The notes: generated by a model not told the origin, from the letters alone. DNA of 64,000 nucleotides from Clostridia bacterium (GCA_017621655.1 JAGASS010000033.1:124001-188000); one strand, 5' to 3'; positions 33,437 to 42,546 are shown, counted from the stretch's first letter. Made by a program: numbers and translations.

Positions 33437-35350
33437 ATGAAAGAGAAATTTTACATTACAACAGCAATAGCGTACAGCTCGCGCAAGCCTCATATAGGCA
33501 ATACGTTCGAGGTCATTATGACCGACGCTATCGCACGCTACAAGAGAAAACAGGGCTACGACGTGTTTTTCTTGACAGGTACCGACGAGCACGGTCAGAA
33601 GATCGAAAACTGTGCTAAGGAAGCAGGTATCACGCCGAAGGAATACGTTGACGGCGTAGCAGGACAGATAAAAGAGATCTGGGATCTTATGGGCGCGTCC
33701 TACGACCATTTCATCCGCACAACAGACGATTATCACGAGGCGGCTGTTTCCGCCATCTTCAAGAAGCTCTACGACAAGGGCGATATATACAAGAGCGAAT
33801 ATGAGGGCTGGTACTGCGAGCCCTGTGAGGCGTTCCTTACCGACAGCCAGATAGTCGACGGCAAGTGTCCCGACTGCGGACGCGAGGTCAAGAGAATGAA
33901 GGAGGAATCCTACTTCTTCCGTATGAGCGCATATCAGGATCGCTTGATGAAGCACATCGAGGAGCATCCCGAATTCATTGAGCCCGAGGCAAGAAAGAAG
34001 GAAATGGTAAACAATTTCCTCAAGCCGGGTCTTCAGGATCTTTGCGTTTCGCGCAGTTCCTTCAAGTGGGGCGTTCCCGTTTCCTTTGACGACAAGCACG
34101 TTATCTACGTTTGGATAGACGCGCTTTCGAACTATATCACGGCGCTCGGCTACAATCCCGATATGCCCGAAACGGATGCGTTCAAGAAGAATTGGCCTGC
34201 AGACGTTCATATCATCGGTAAGGACATCATGCGTTTCCACACGATCTACTGGCCTATAATTCTTATGGCGCTTGATCTTCCGCTACCGAAAAAGGTGTTC
34301 GGTCATCCCTGGCTGAACGTCGGCGCGGATAAGATGAGTAAGTCTAAGGGCAACAGTATTTACGCTGACGACCTTGCAAATATTATCGGCGTTGACGCAG
34401 TAAGAGAATACGTGCTTGCCGAAATGCCTTATCTCAACGACGGTAGCATCACGTTCGACAACATTATAACCCGTTACAATACCGACCTTGCAAACAACCT
34501 CGGAAACCTCGTCAACCGTACTCTTGCGATGACCGCAAAGTATTTTGACGGTATCGTTCCCTCCCCCGCTTCCGAAAATGAAACCGACGCTGACCTTAAG
34601 GCATGCGTAAAGAAGGCATACGACGATATGGTCGCGCAGATGGACAGCTATCATATTGCTGATGCAGTTGAGACTGTATTCAGCGTGTTCCGCCGTGCTA
34701 ACAAGTATATCGACGAGACAACGCCTTGGACACTTGCTAAAAACGGCGACACAGAGCGTCTAAGCACCGTAATTTACAATCTTCTTGAAACTATCCGCGT
34801 TGGCGCTGTTATGGTCGAGCCGTTTATGCCTTCGACCTCGGTAAGTATTCTTAACCAGCTCGGTACTGCTATTGATTCCTATGAATTCGGCGGACTTGAA
34901 GCAGGCAAGCCGATAGGAGAGGCAAAGGTTCTCTTCTCGCGTCTTGACGAAAAGGAAACTCTTGAAAAGCTTGAGGCAATGAATCCCCCCAAGGCACCTG
35001 CAGTTCCCGTCCCCGAGGATCAGGAGGAGCAGATCGGAATCGAGAGCTTTGGAGCAGTTGAGCTTCGTACCGCGCAGGTAATCGCCTGCGAGAGAATACC
35101 GAAGGCAAAGAAGCTTCTTAAGCTTCAGCTTGACCTCGGCTACGAAACAAGACAGGTCGCATCGGGCATTGCAAAATGCTACGCACCCGAGGATCTTATC
35201 GGAAAGAAGCTGATCGTTGTTGCGAACCTCAAGCCCGCAGTCCTTTGCGGAGTTGAGAGCAACGGAATGATCCTCGCATCGGGCGAGGGCGATCAGATCA
35301 AGGTCGTATTCCTTGACGACGGCACACCCCTCGGACAGAGAGTAAGATGA
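33437..35350 (+). CDS. metG: Methionyl-tRNA synthetase
   Basis: 637 residues. The ATG at 33437 has AAGGAGG five bases upstream, better than the longer frame. Features are ITTAIAYSSRKPHIGNTFE (HIGH box), a zinc knuckle CEPCEAFLT ... CPDCGREV, KMSKSKGN in DKMSKSKGNSIY, and a C-terminal tRNA-binding (EMAP/Trbp111-like) domain from about 535, AVELRTAQVIACERIPKAKK. The fused C-terminal domain drives dimerisation and tRNA capture. Its stop overlaps tatD by 4 bases. Confidence 0.97.
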   Translation: MKEKFYITTAIAYSSRKPHIGNTFEVIMTDAIARYKRKQGYDVFFLTGTDEHGQKIENCAKEAGITPKEYVDGVAGQIKEIWDLMGASYDHFIRTTDDYHEAAVSAIFKKLYDKGDIYKSEYEGWYCEPCEAFLTDSQIVDGKCPDCGREVKRMKEESYFFRMSAYQDRLMKHIEEHPEFIEPEARKKEMVNNFLKPGLQDLCVSRSSFKWGVPVSFDDKHVIYVWIDALSNYITALGYNPDMPETDAFKKNWPADVHIIGKDIMRFHTIYWPIILMALDLPLPKKVFGHPWLNVGADKMSKSKGNSIYADDLANIIGVDAVREYVLAEMPYLNDGSITFDNIITRYNTDLANNLGNLVNRTLAMTAKYFDGIVPSPASENETDADLKACVKKAYDDMVAQMDSYHIADAVETVFSVFRRANKYIDETTPWTLAKNGDTERLSTVIYNLLETIRVGAVMVEPFMPSTSVSILNQLGTAIDSYEFGGLEAGKPIGEAKVLFSRLDEKETLEKLEAMNPPKAPAVPVPEDQEEQIGIESFGAVELRTAQVIACERIPKAKKLLKLQLDLGYETRQVASGIAKCYAPEDLIGKKLIVVANLKPAVLCGVESNGMILASGEGDQIKVVFLDDGTPLGQRVR

Positions 35351-36141
35351 TAATTTTCGACTCTCACGCACATTATAACGACGAGAAGTTTGGACTCGAA
35401 GATGAGCGCGACGCGAGGATAAGAGAGATAATGGACGGCGGAGTGCGGTACATTATCAACGCCGGAACGAATCCCGATTCGTCACGCGAGAGCTTGAGTA
35501 TTGCAGAGAAATTTGACGGCTTTTATGCGTCTGTCGGTATTCATCCGTCTGATCTATATGATCTTAATGATCCTTACGCGGCGCTTAAGGAGATCGAGGA
35601 GCTTGCATCTCATCCAAAGGCGGTAGCTATCGGTGAGATCGGACTTGACTATCACTGGCACGAGGAGCGTCACGATTTTCAAAAGGAGTTCCTGCACTGT
35701 CAGCTTGAGCTTGCCGAAAAGCTTGATCTTCCCGTCATAATTCACGACCGTGAAGCGCATGGCGACTGTCTTGAGGCAGTATTCGCTCATCCAAACGTCC
35801 GCGGTGTATTTCACAGCTACAGCGGAAGCGCCGAGAGCGCTAAGGAGCTTATAAAGCGCGGTTGGTACATCTCCTTTTCGGGAGTCGTTACCTTCAAAAA
35901 TGCTGCTCGACTTGCCGAGATCGTACCTACGATCCCGAGCGACCGACTTCTGACCGAGACAGACTGCCCGTATCTTACGCCGCATCCGCACCGCGGTGAG
36001 CGTAACGATTCGAGCTACCTCACTTATACGATAGAAAAGCTCGCTTCCCTTCGCGGAGCTACTCCCGATGAGATAGCCGCTTTAACTCTAAAAAATGCCG
36101 CAACGCTGTTCAGCAAATGCGGTATAGTTTCGGAGGAATAA
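35347..36141 (+). CDS. tatD: TatD-family metal-dependent hydrolase
   Basis: 264 residues beginning at ATGATAATT, overlapping the metG stop. Metal-binding FDSHAHYNDEKF at the N-terminus, ASVGIHPSD, AIGEIGLDYHW, VIIHDREAHGD, GVFHSYSGSAE and TETDCPYLTPHPHRGERN are the full TatD set. Members are 3'-5' DNases acting on single strands and also deaminate or process D-aminoacyl-tRNA in some species. metG-tatD adjacency is common in Firmicutes. Confidence 0.94.
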   Translation: MIIFDSHAHYNDEKFGLEDERDARIREIMDGGVRYIINAGTNPDSSRESLSIAEKFDGFYASVGIHPSDLYDLNDPYAALKEIEELASHPKAVAIGEIGLDYHWHEERHDFQKEFLHCQLELAEKLDLPVIIHDREAHGDCLEAVFAHPNVRGVFHSYSGSAESAKELIKRGWYISFSGVVTFKNAARLAEIVPTIPSDRLLTETDCPYLTPHPHRGERNDSSYLTYTIEKLASLRGATPDEIAALTLKNAATLFSKCGIVSEE

Positions 36142-36143
36142 TT

Positions 36144-37598
36144 ATGTATAGCTATTTAAGAGAAAATTACACGATGCTCTTTGACTTCTACGAGCTGACA
36201 ATGGGTAACGGATATTTTCTTTCCGGCTACGAGGATAAGATCTCATACTTTGACGTGTTTTACCGCAAAAATCCCGACGACGGCGGCTTCGCTATCGCCT
36301 GCGGACTTGATCAGGTTATCGACTACGTTAACGACCTGAAGTTCACAGACGATGATATTGATTTTCTCCGTTCAAAGGGTTGCTTTGACGAGAAGTTTCT
36401 TGAATATCTAAGGACCTTCCGCTTCTCGGGCGACATCTGGGCAGTACCCGAGGGAACTGTTATCTTCCCCGGTGAGCCGATAATGACGGTACGCGCTAAG
36501 ACTATCGAAGCGCAGTTTATTGAGACCTTCGTGCTTCTCACACTTAACCATCAGACGATGATCGCGACGAAGGCATCTAGAATCGTCCGCGCCGCCGAGG
36601 GCAGACCGGTAAGCGAATTCGGTTCGCGCCGCGCACAAGGCCCGTCAGGCGCTATTCTCGGCGCAAGAGCTTCCTATATTGCAGGTTGCTCAGGCACCGC
36701 CTGTGCTATCGCAGAGGAGCGATTCGGCGTGCCTGCAACGGGAACGATGGCTCATTCCTGGGTACTTATGTTCGATTCCGAATTCGAGGCATTCGACACC
36801 TACTGTTCCCTTTACCCCAATGCCGCAACACTTCTCGTTGACACCTACAACGTCCTCCAAAGCGGCGTTCCGAACGCTATAAAGGCATTCAAGAAGCACG
36901 GAATCACAAAGTGCGGCATCCGTATCGACTCGGGAGACCTTGCGTATCTATCGCGCAAGGCGCGCAAGATGCTTGACGAGGCAGGTCTTACCGAATGTAA
37001 GATAGTTGCGTCGAACTCGCTTGACGAGTACATCATCCGCGACCTACTAAAGCAGGGCGCAAAGCTCGACGCGTTCGGCGTCGGCGAACGCCTTATAACA
37101 TCGAAGAGCACGCCCGTTTTCGGCGGCGTTTACAAGCTTTGTGCGGTTGAGAATGACAAGGGCGAGATAATCCCGAAGATAAAGATCAGCGAAAATCCCG
37201 GAAAAGTCACGACCCCGCATTTCAAGAAGGTATACCGTCTTATCGAAAAGGAAAGCGGAAAGGCAATTGCCGACTATCTTACGGTTTATGACGAGACTGT
37301 CGACACTAGCAAGCCGCTTACGATATTCGACCCCATATACACATGGAAAGAAAAAACGCTTACCGACTTTGAGGCGATCGAGCTTCTCAAGCCGATATTC
37401 GTGAACGGCGTTTGTGTTTACGAGCGCCCGACGACCGAGGAGATTCGCAAGCATTGCGTAGAAGAGCTTGACCGTCAGTGGGACGAAGTAAAGCGCTTCG
37501 AGAATCCTCACAACTACTACGTTGACCTTTCGCCCAAGCTTTGGGACATCAAGCAGATGATGCTCCACGGCTTATTGAAAACGGAGGACAAGCAATGA
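36144..37598 (+). CDS. pncB: Nicotinate phosphoribosyltransferase
   Basis: 484 residues starting at the ATG at 36144 with GGAGG seven bases upstream. MLFDFYELTMGNGYFLSG at the N-terminus, ASRIVRAAEGRPVSEFGSRR, GTMAHSWVLMF and GIRIDSGDLAYLSRKAR are characteristic. It makes nicotinate mononucleotide from nicotinate and PRPP, feeding NAD salvage. In many Clostridia this gene neighbours mgsA; here the mgsA start overlaps its stop by 4 bases. Confidence 0.94.
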   Translation: MYSYLRENYTMLFDFYELTMGNGYFLSGYEDKISYFDVFYRKNPDDGGFAIACGLDQVIDYVNDLKFTDDDIDFLRSKGCFDEKFLEYLRTFRFSGDIWAVPEGTVIFPGEPIMTVRAKTIEAQFIETFVLLTLNHQTMIATKASRIVRAAEGRPVSEFGSRRAQGPSGAILGARASYIAGCSGTACAIAEERFGVPATGTMAHSWVLMFDSEFEAFDTYCSLYPNAATLLVDTYNVLQSGVPNAIKAFKKHGITKCGIRIDSGDLAYLSRKARKMLDEAGLTECKIVASNSLDEYIIRDLLKQGAKLDAFGVGERLITSKSTPVFGGVYKLCAVENDKGEIIPKIKISENPGKVTTPHFKKVYRLIEKESGKAIADYLTVYDETVDTSKPLTIFDPIYTWKEKTLTDFEAIELLKPIFVNGVCVYERPTTEEIRKHCVEELDRQWDEVKRFENPHNYYVDLSPKLWDIKQMMLHGLLKTEDKQ

Positions 37599-37960
37599 GC
37601 AAAAGAATAGCGCTTATCGCGCACGATAATATGAAGCCGATAATGATCGAGTGGTGCAAGGAAAACAAGGATAAGCTTTCGGAGCATTTCCTTTGCGGAA
37701 CAGGCACGACTGCGACGAAGATAAACGAGGCAACGAAGCTTCCCGTTAAGGCATACTTAAGCGGTCCTCTCGGCGGCGATCAGCAGATCGGCGCAAAGGT
37801 CGCGGCTGGGGAGATTGACATAATCATCTTCTTCTCCGATCCGCTTACCGCGATGCCTCACGACCCCGACGTTAAGGCGCTTCTCCGTATCGCTCAGGTC
37901 TACGACATACCGATTGCAAACAATCGCTCTACGGCTGATTGTATACTTAAATCACTGTAA
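37595..37960 (+). CDS. mgsA: Methylglyoxal synthase
   Basis: 121 residues from the ATG at 37595. KRIALIAHDNMKPIMIEWC, GTGTTATKINEATKLPV, LSGPLGGDQQIGAKVA, FFSDPLTAMPHDPDVKALLR and PIANNRSTADCIL cover the conserved phosphate-binding and catalytic sites. It converts dihydroxyacetone phosphate to methylglyoxal plus phosphate, an overflow route when phosphate is scarce. A good terminator ends this operon. Confidence 0.95.
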   Translation: MSKRIALIAHDNMKPIMIEWCKENKDKLSEHFLCGTGTTATKINEATKLPVKAYLSGPLGGDQQIGAKVAAGEIDIIIFFSDPLTAMPHDPDVKALLRIAQVYDIPIANNRSTADCILKSL

Positions 37961-37967
37961 TTAACTT

Positions 37968-38003
37968 AAAAGCGCGCAGACAAATCGTCTGCGCGCTTTT
38001 CTT
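37968..38003 (+). terminator. Terminator after mgsA
   Basis: AAAAGCGCGCAGACAAAT / CGTCTGCGCGCTTTT: ten-pair GC-rich stem and a T run 8 bases after the stop. Confidence 0.92.
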
Positions 38004-38010
38004 ATAAAGA

Positions 38011-38042
38011 AGAAAGCACGCTTCAAAGAAGCGTGCTTTAGT
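38011..38042 (-). terminator. Terminator of the small secreted-protein operon
   Basis: AAAGCACGCTTC / GAAGCGTGCTTT stem with loop AAA, ending just before the stop of the minus-strand small gene. Confidence 0.85.
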
Positions 38043-38047
38043 TTTAA

Positions 38048-38161
38048 TTATTCTCCGAACTCGGGGAGATTTACGTCGTCGCCTCCAAGGGAAACGGTGA
38101 TTACATCCTCATTATCAAAGATTATCGTCTCGCACTCGGGAGAAGTGAATTTTTCGTCCAT
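38048..38161 (-). CDS. Small acidic protein of unknown function (37 aa)
   Basis: Reading the minus strand from the ATG at 38161 (AAAGGA eight bases upstream; a second ATG two codons earlier is too close to it) gives MDEKFTSPECETIIFDNED then VITVSLGGDDVNLPEFGE, 37 residues. It has no signal peptide or membrane helix and one Cys. It is cotranscribed: 18 bases follow the Thr-rich lipoprotein gene and a terminator comes straight after. Its tail VNLPEF echoes the lipoprotein's final SVNLPGITF. Tiny proteins with a xPExExIxFxxEDVI pattern are frequent in gut Clostridia (from memory) and have no assigned role. Confidence 0.6.
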   Translation of the reverse strand: MDEKFTSPECETIIFDNEDVITVSLGGDDVNLPEFGE

Positions 38162-38179
38162 ATTCATCGTCCTTTCGTT

Positions 38180-38587
38180 TTAGAAGGTTATACCCGGCAG
38201 ATTTACACTGCCGTCTTCATTCGTTTCAAAGTCCTTATCCGTCGTTTCGGGGACGGTTGTTTCGGCTTCGGTCGTCGGTTCTTCAGTCGTCGTTACTTCC
38301 GTCGTTTGCGGCTCTGTCGTAACGTCCTTAACGGTCGTTGTTTCAGCTGTCGTGCCTTTGGAGGTATCTGTTTCCTTATTATCCGACGTTGTTTTGTTCA
38401 CCGTTGTATCGTACGGTATTTCGGTCGTGTCCGTGCCTTCGGTAGTATTACCGTCGGTCGTCTCGGGAGCCGTTGTATCCGATACCGTGGTGGTTTCCAT
38501 CGTCACCTTCGGCTTGCTGTCATCGTTACACGCTATAACAGTCAGCGCAAGAAGTGTCGACAGAAGGAAGAGAATTATTTTTCTCAC
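38180..38587 (-). CDS. Thr/Glu-rich lipoprotein
   Basis: 135 residues from a GTG. The signal MRKIILFLLSTLLALTVIAC ends in a lipobox, with lipidation expected at Cys20. The rest is low complexity (repeats of TTE, ETT, TTTEEPTTE) typical of cell-wall spanning, probably glycosylated linkers, ending NEDGSVNLPGITF. No catalytic domain is visible. It starts 7 bases after the stop of the 633-residue secreted protein, in the same operon. A role as a spacer or surface tag is inference. Confidence 0.75.
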   Translation of the reverse strand: MRKIILFLLSTLLALTVIACNDDSKPKVTMETTTVSDTTAPETTDGNTTEGTDTTEIPYDTTVNKTTSDNKETDTSKGTTAETTTVKDVTTEPQTTEVTTTEEPTTEAETTVPETTDKDFETNEDGSVNLPGITF

Positions 38588-38594
38588 TGTGCGA

Positions 38595-40496
38595 TTAAGC
38601 TCCTACGTAAGCTGATGCAGCTACACCGTAGTTATAAGCTGCGATTACGATGTTACGGTCAAGATCGTCCATATTTTCGTCGTTAGCGAGGAGCTTGAGG
38701 TAAGAGTTGAAGGTGAAGTCGATCGTAGAAACTACGGTATCACCGTCATAAATAGTAACCGTGATTACGTCGTCGAAGTTTGCAGGACGAATGTTCTCGA
38801 TGTAAAGAACGCCGTTATCGAGGTTGTCTGCGAGAACCATCTTGCCGGTGGTAGCAGTTCCGCGAGAAGCTTCGAAGGTGTAGCTCTCCTCTGCATTGAT
38901 GTTCAAGCCGATAGTCGCATATTCAGCAAGAACTACGTTAGTAAATCCGGTAATTACGGACTTGTCGGTAACAACGTGATCAGCGATCGCGTCGAAATCG
39001 GGAGCGGTGAGCGTCTGCTCAACCTTAGCTGCTGCCTTACCGTACGCATCAATAGCATCGAGGAGAGTGCAGAGCTTGGTATCGGTAGCGTAAGCCGCCT
39101 TTGCCTTTTCGATGTAGGTAGATACGCTTACGGTCTTGGTTACGTCACCAAGAGTAACGGTGAGATTCTCTCCGATCTTACCGGGTGTAAGAGTAGTCGT
39201 GAAGGTGTTTTCGCCAACGATAACATCGCACTCCTCGCCGTTGCTGAATACTGCCTTAGCAGTAGGATTAGCTGCAAGCCATTCTGCGGTTACGTTGAAC
39301 TTAACTCTTACGGTTACGCCCTTGTTAAGGGTAAGACCGAATCCCTTGTATGCAGGAGCTTCAACCTCGGGCTGCTCCGGCTCAGTTACTTCAACGAGCT
39401 TGTAGAGAGCTATGGGCTTCTGATTAACAGACTTATAATAACGGAATCTCATCTGGTTAGAATCAGCATTAAACTGGAGAGTCGATCCGCCAGAAGATTT
39501 TATAATCGCATTTCCGCTAGCATCAATCGAAATACTATTTGTATACTCTGTAGAAGCATTTGCATCCAATCCGTTGCTGTTTGCGGTTTTACCGATATAC
39601 ATACCGGAAGCACTCTGAATTGTGTATCCGCTAGAATTCCCGCCTATTATGAATTCATAGGCGCTAAAATCGCCTGTAATAGTATCGTTTTCTTTCGTTA
39701 TATCAAAGGTATTGGATATTGCATCCAAAGTTGTAAGAGAACCGTTAAACGCTGCATTTCCTGCTTCATATACAATGAGATATCTACCAGTAAAATCTGT
39801 CAAAGTAGATTTAACCTTTTCGTATACAGGAGTAGATTCGCCGCACACAGTACAAACACCGTTTACTCTTATATGACCGGCTTTAAGGATTTCAATCTTT
39901 TCGTCTTCGCACTTACTGCATACATAAGTAACTGAACCATCTTCTGTACAAGTCGCATTTTCGCGAGACTCTTCAACATAGTTATGATCACACAAGTCAC
40001 CAGTAATGAAAAATACTTCGACACTGCTCAATCTCCACTGTTTTGATGTAACAGGAAGTTCAACACTGGTCGCAGGTGTGTTAAGAGAAATCGTTACTGT
40101 TGTTCCGCTAGTAGTTGTAGTAGCACCACTAACCTTAACGTCTGTTGATACCGGCACATAACCAGAAACAGCAGTAATTACAATTTTCGAAATAAGTCTG
40201 CTGTCCTTTGCAGTTATAGTGCTTTTGTTACCCACATACACTCTAAAGTGCGCAGAATCCGAGGTGCGAATAGCTGTACTTGAGTTGTTCTTGTTAGTTG
40301 TCCATGTAAATTCATTACAGGTCCAACTAATTGACTTGCTATCACTAGCCAAAACGCCTGTTGTACCTTTAATAGCAAGAGACGCGCTGATTTCATCAGC
40401 AGCATGCGTGCTGACCGCGATGGCGGGAATCATGGAGAACACCATGATAGTGCCGAGGAGAAGTGCTGTCAATTTTTTGAGAAAATTGTGCTTCAT
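38595..40496 (-). CDS. Large secreted modular protein with Cys-rich repeat
   Basis: 633 residues, signal peptide to about residue 32 (VFSMIPAIAVSTHAADE). Residues 35-165 resemble the beta-sandwich found near the C-terminal third of the secreted endonuclease at 46-49 kb. Residues about 168-225 carry a CDHNYVEES ... TYVCSKCEDE ... CTVCGEST zinc-knuckle-like repeat, also shared with that protein. Residues 226-370 include SGMYIGKTAN, and the rest is an unassigned region ending NYGVAASAYVGA. No enzyme motif found. A promoter with an overlapping palindrome suggests tight control. Function unknown; an extracellular binding or scaffold role is likely. Confidence 0.7.
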   Translation of the reverse strand: MKHNFLKKLTALLLGTIMVFSMIPAIAVSTHAADEISASLAIKGTTGVLASDSKSISWTCNEFTWTTNKNNSSTAIRTSDSAHFRVYVGNKSTITAKDSRLISKIVITAVSGYVPVSTDVKVSGATTTTSGTTVTISLNTPATSVELPVTSKQWRLSSVEVFFITGDLCDHNYVEESRENATCTEDGSVTYVCSKCEDEKIEILKAGHIRVNGVCTVCGESTPVYEKVKSTLTDFTGRYLIVYEAGNAAFNGSLTTLDAISNTFDITKENDTITGDFSAYEFIIGGNSSGYTIQSASGMYIGKTANSNGLDANASTEYTNSISIDASGNAIIKSSGGSTLQFNADSNQMRFRYYKSVNQKPIALYKLVEVTEPEQPEVEAPAYKGFGLTLNKGVTVRVKFNVTAEWLAANPTAKAVFSNGEECDVIVGENTFTTTLTPGKIGENLTVTLGDVTKTVSVSTYIEKAKAAYATDTKLCTLLDAIDAYGKAAAKVEQTLTAPDFDAIADHVVTDKSVITGFTNVVLAEYATIGLNINAEESYTFEASRGTATTGKMVLADNLDNGVLYIENIRPANFDDVITVTIYDGDTVVSTIDFTFNSYLKLLANDENMDDLDRNIVIAAYNYGVAASAYVGA

Positions 40497-40565
40497 TTTG
40501 CAAATACTCCACTTTCTTTTTTATTATTTTTCGACGTTTTTCGACGTATATAAATAGTTAGTTTA

Positions 40566-40594
40566 ATTGTGGCATAGTTACTATGTTTTGTCAA
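40566..40594 (-). promoter_or_regulatory. Promoter with embedded palindromic operator
   Basis: Minus strand TTGACA (40594-40589), 17-base spacer, CACAAT (40571-40566). The perfect palindrome CATAG-TAA-CTATG (40573-40585) fills the spacer, where a repressor would block RNA polymerase. The leader also holds the direct repeat TTTTTCGACG twice. Confidence 0.6.
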
Positions 40595-40632
40595 CCTATT
40601 TAATAATATATTTCTTTTATTATACAATGATA

Positions 40633-40661
40633 TTGACAACCAAAAAAATGTGTGTTATATT
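40633..40661 (+). promoter_or_regulatory. Promoter of the SGNH-like gene
   Basis: TTGACA, 17-base spacer, TATATT, 33 bases before the start codon at 40694; divergent from the operator-bearing promoter. Confidence 0.75.
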
Positions 40662-40693
40662 CGGTTTATAACAACCATAAAGGAGCAAAAATC

Positions 40694-41347
40694 ATGCCTA
40701 TCAAAGTCGGTTTACAGTACATTGAGATCTGGAAGGAATCAATGGAAGAAGTTATTCAAGAATACGAAAAGGACCCCGTACAAAAGGGCAAGATCGTTTT
40801 CTACGGTCCGTCATACTACACACGTTGGTCTACAAAGTGGGGCAACAAGCCGCTCAGCGAATGCGTCCTCGGTAAAAGCGGAGCGCAGTGCTGTATAAAT
40901 CACGGATTCGGCTCGAGCTGTCCCGAGCATCAGCTATACTATTATCCTCGTATGATACGCCCTTACGAGCCGAAGGTTCTCGTTTACGGTTGCTTCGGAA
41001 ACTCCGAGGCGTTCGGATACACAAATGAAGAAGCTTGGGAGCTTGCGCAGAGAGTTATCATGTATACCCTCACGGATTTTCCCGAAGCCGAGGTCTACCT
41101 CGTAAGTGCGATAAGAAGTCACGATATTTCCGATGAACAAATTGAATACCGCCGCCAGCTCAATTCCTATATCAAGGAATTTGCCGAAAAGACGCCGAGA
41201 TGTCATTATCTTAACGCTTTCGACTATGCTCCTCTTACCGAAAACGATATTTACATCGAAGACGGCGTTCATTTTAACGAAAAGGGTTATGCGGCTTTTG
41301 CCGATTTCTTTAACGAGGCACTCAAGGACGAGCTTGCGAAATACTGA
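40694..41347 (+). CDS. SGNH/GDSL-like hydrolase (cytoplasmic)
   Basis: 217 residues, starting at the ATG at 40694 with AAAGGAGC upstream. The layout matches SGNH esterases: block I KIVFYGPSYYTRW with the nucleophile Ser, block III-like YGCFGNSEAFGY with Asn, and block V DIYIEDGVHFNEKGYAAFADFF with the catalytic Asp and His. No signal peptide. Such enzymes cleave ester or acyl groups from sugars or lipids; the substrate is unknown. The usual GDS is GPS. It is a single-gene unit with its own promoter and terminator. Confidence 0.75.
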   Translation: MPIKVGLQYIEIWKESMEEVIQEYEKDPVQKGKIVFYGPSYYTRWSTKWGNKPLSECVLGKSGAQCCINHGFGSSCPEHQLYYYPRMIRPYEPKVLVYGCFGNSEAFGYTNEEAWELAQRVIMYTLTDFPEAEVYLVSAIRSHDISDEQIEYRRQLNSYIKEFAEKTPRCHYLNAFDYAPLTENDIYIEDGVHFNEKGYAAFADFFNEALKDELAKY

Positions 41348-41355
41348 TATTGAGA

Positions 41356-41395
41356 CAAAAATCCCTCCGCATCAGCGGAGGGATTTTGATCTTTT
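41356..41395 (+). terminator. Terminator between the SGNH gene and the glycosidase gene (bidirectional)
   Basis: AAAATCCCTCCGC / GCGGAGGGATTTT stem around ATCA serves both converging genes. Confidence 0.9.
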
Positions 41396-41400
41396 ATTTA

Positions 41401-42546
41401 TTATTCGAGGGTGATAAAGCATGGCTCTGCGCCGTTAAGAGTAACGGTATAAACGCCGTTATCAGACGCAAGAACTGCCGTATTATCGGCGGTATAAAGC
41501 GTTACCTTACCGCTTGCTTTGATCGTGAGCGTGTTTTCCGATGCTGAATCGTACTCAACGGGTGAAACGAATATCGCTTTCTTTTCGCCGTTTACGAATT
41601 TACCGATGAGCGCTTCCTTTGCGCTCATGATGTTTTCGAATCCGCCGAAGGACGTATCTTTGCCTCTTACGGTCTCGATGCGGTCATACTTTACGTATTC
41701 CTTTGAGAGCGAGATCATCTTGTGGTTGACCTTCTTAAGCTTCTCGTACTGCTCGGTCTTGTTACCGTCAGCGTCGAGAACAAGATTATGCCACCAGCCC
41801 ATAGAATAGCAAGCCCACGATACTGCCATAGCACCGTATGCCATTGCGCTGAACGCCTGGAAAGCAAGCTCGTCTTCGGTTACGTAGTGATCGGGATCAA
41901 GCGAATTTACCTGTCCTACGTAGTAAAGCTTCTTGCCGTTTGCCTTGCAGTAATCGGCGTTTGTCTCAAGGTCGGAGAAAAGACGCTCGGGGCTTGAGGT
42001 GAGGTAGTAATGGTCGAAGCTTACGTACGGAAGGTCTATATTCTTACCGTATGCGTCAACGTAATCCTTGTAGGTCGGAACGCCAAGCTCCTTTTTCGAC
42101 TGCTCATCGCTGTTCGAAGCGAGCATACCGTAGGAAGGATAAATATTGAGATAAGGGAATTTTGACGGAGCAAGCTCCTTCATAAGCTCGATCATCTGTC
42201 CGTAATATGGGAAATCAACGCTCGACGGCTCGTCGCCTGCGTCGATACCGACGATAGCGGGATGGTCAACGAAGTTGTTTATGCCTTTTATGTATGCTTC
42301 TCTTTTGTTCGTTTCCGCCATCGTGCCTGCGTTGTCGCCGTTTCCGCCGAACCAACCGGGAACGACGCCACCTACTACTGCGGATACGCCGTATTTATAG
42401 AAGAGGTCAAGCATTTCCCTATCGTTGTCTATACAGAGAACGAGGTCTATTCCGCTTTCGCTCAGGTCCTTAATGCCCTCCTCTGTTCTTGCGTTTTTCT
42501 GAAAATAATACGTTCCTATATGGAATTTATCGAAAAAAGTGTTCAT
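41401..42546 (-). CDS. Putative glycoside hydrolase (TIM barrel)
   Basis: 381 residues, no signal peptide. GVVPGWFGGNGDN and PAIVGIDAGDEPSSVDFPYYG near residue 100 look like the strand 4 acid/base end of a clan A barrel, where DEP replaces the usual NEP. YVSFDHYYLTSSPE and FQAFSAMAYGAMAVSWACYS follow as later barrel strands. The last 90 residues form a beta domain (IKASGKVTLYTADNTAVLAS). Family not assigned. It has a promoter (TTGCAA, 16 bases, TATAAT) and converges on the SGNH gene. Confidence 0.6.
   Translation of the reverse strand: MNTFFDKFHIGTYYFQKNARTEEGIKDLSESGIDLVLCIDNDREMLDLFYKYGVSAVVGGVVPGWFGGNGDNAGTMAETNKREAYIKGINNFVDHPAIVGIDAGDEPSSVDFPYYGQMIELMKELAPSKFPYLNIYPSYGMLASNSDEQSKKELGVPTYKDYVDAYGKNIDLPYVSFDHYYLTSSPERLFSDLETNADYCKANGKKLYYVGQVNSLDPDHYVTEDELAFQAFSAMAYGAMAVSWACYSMGWWHNLVLDADGNKTEQYEKLKKVNHKMISLSKEYVKYDRIETVRGKDTSFGGFENIMSAKEALIGKFVNGEKKAIFVSPVEYDSASENTLTIKASGKVTLYTADNTAVLASDNGVYTVTLNGAEPCFITLE

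Noticed and set aside
38180-38587. LPxTG-like sortase signal in the Thr-rich lipoprotein
   Set aside because: The tail is VNLPGITF with no hydrophobic helix or basic end, and a lipobox already anchors the protein.
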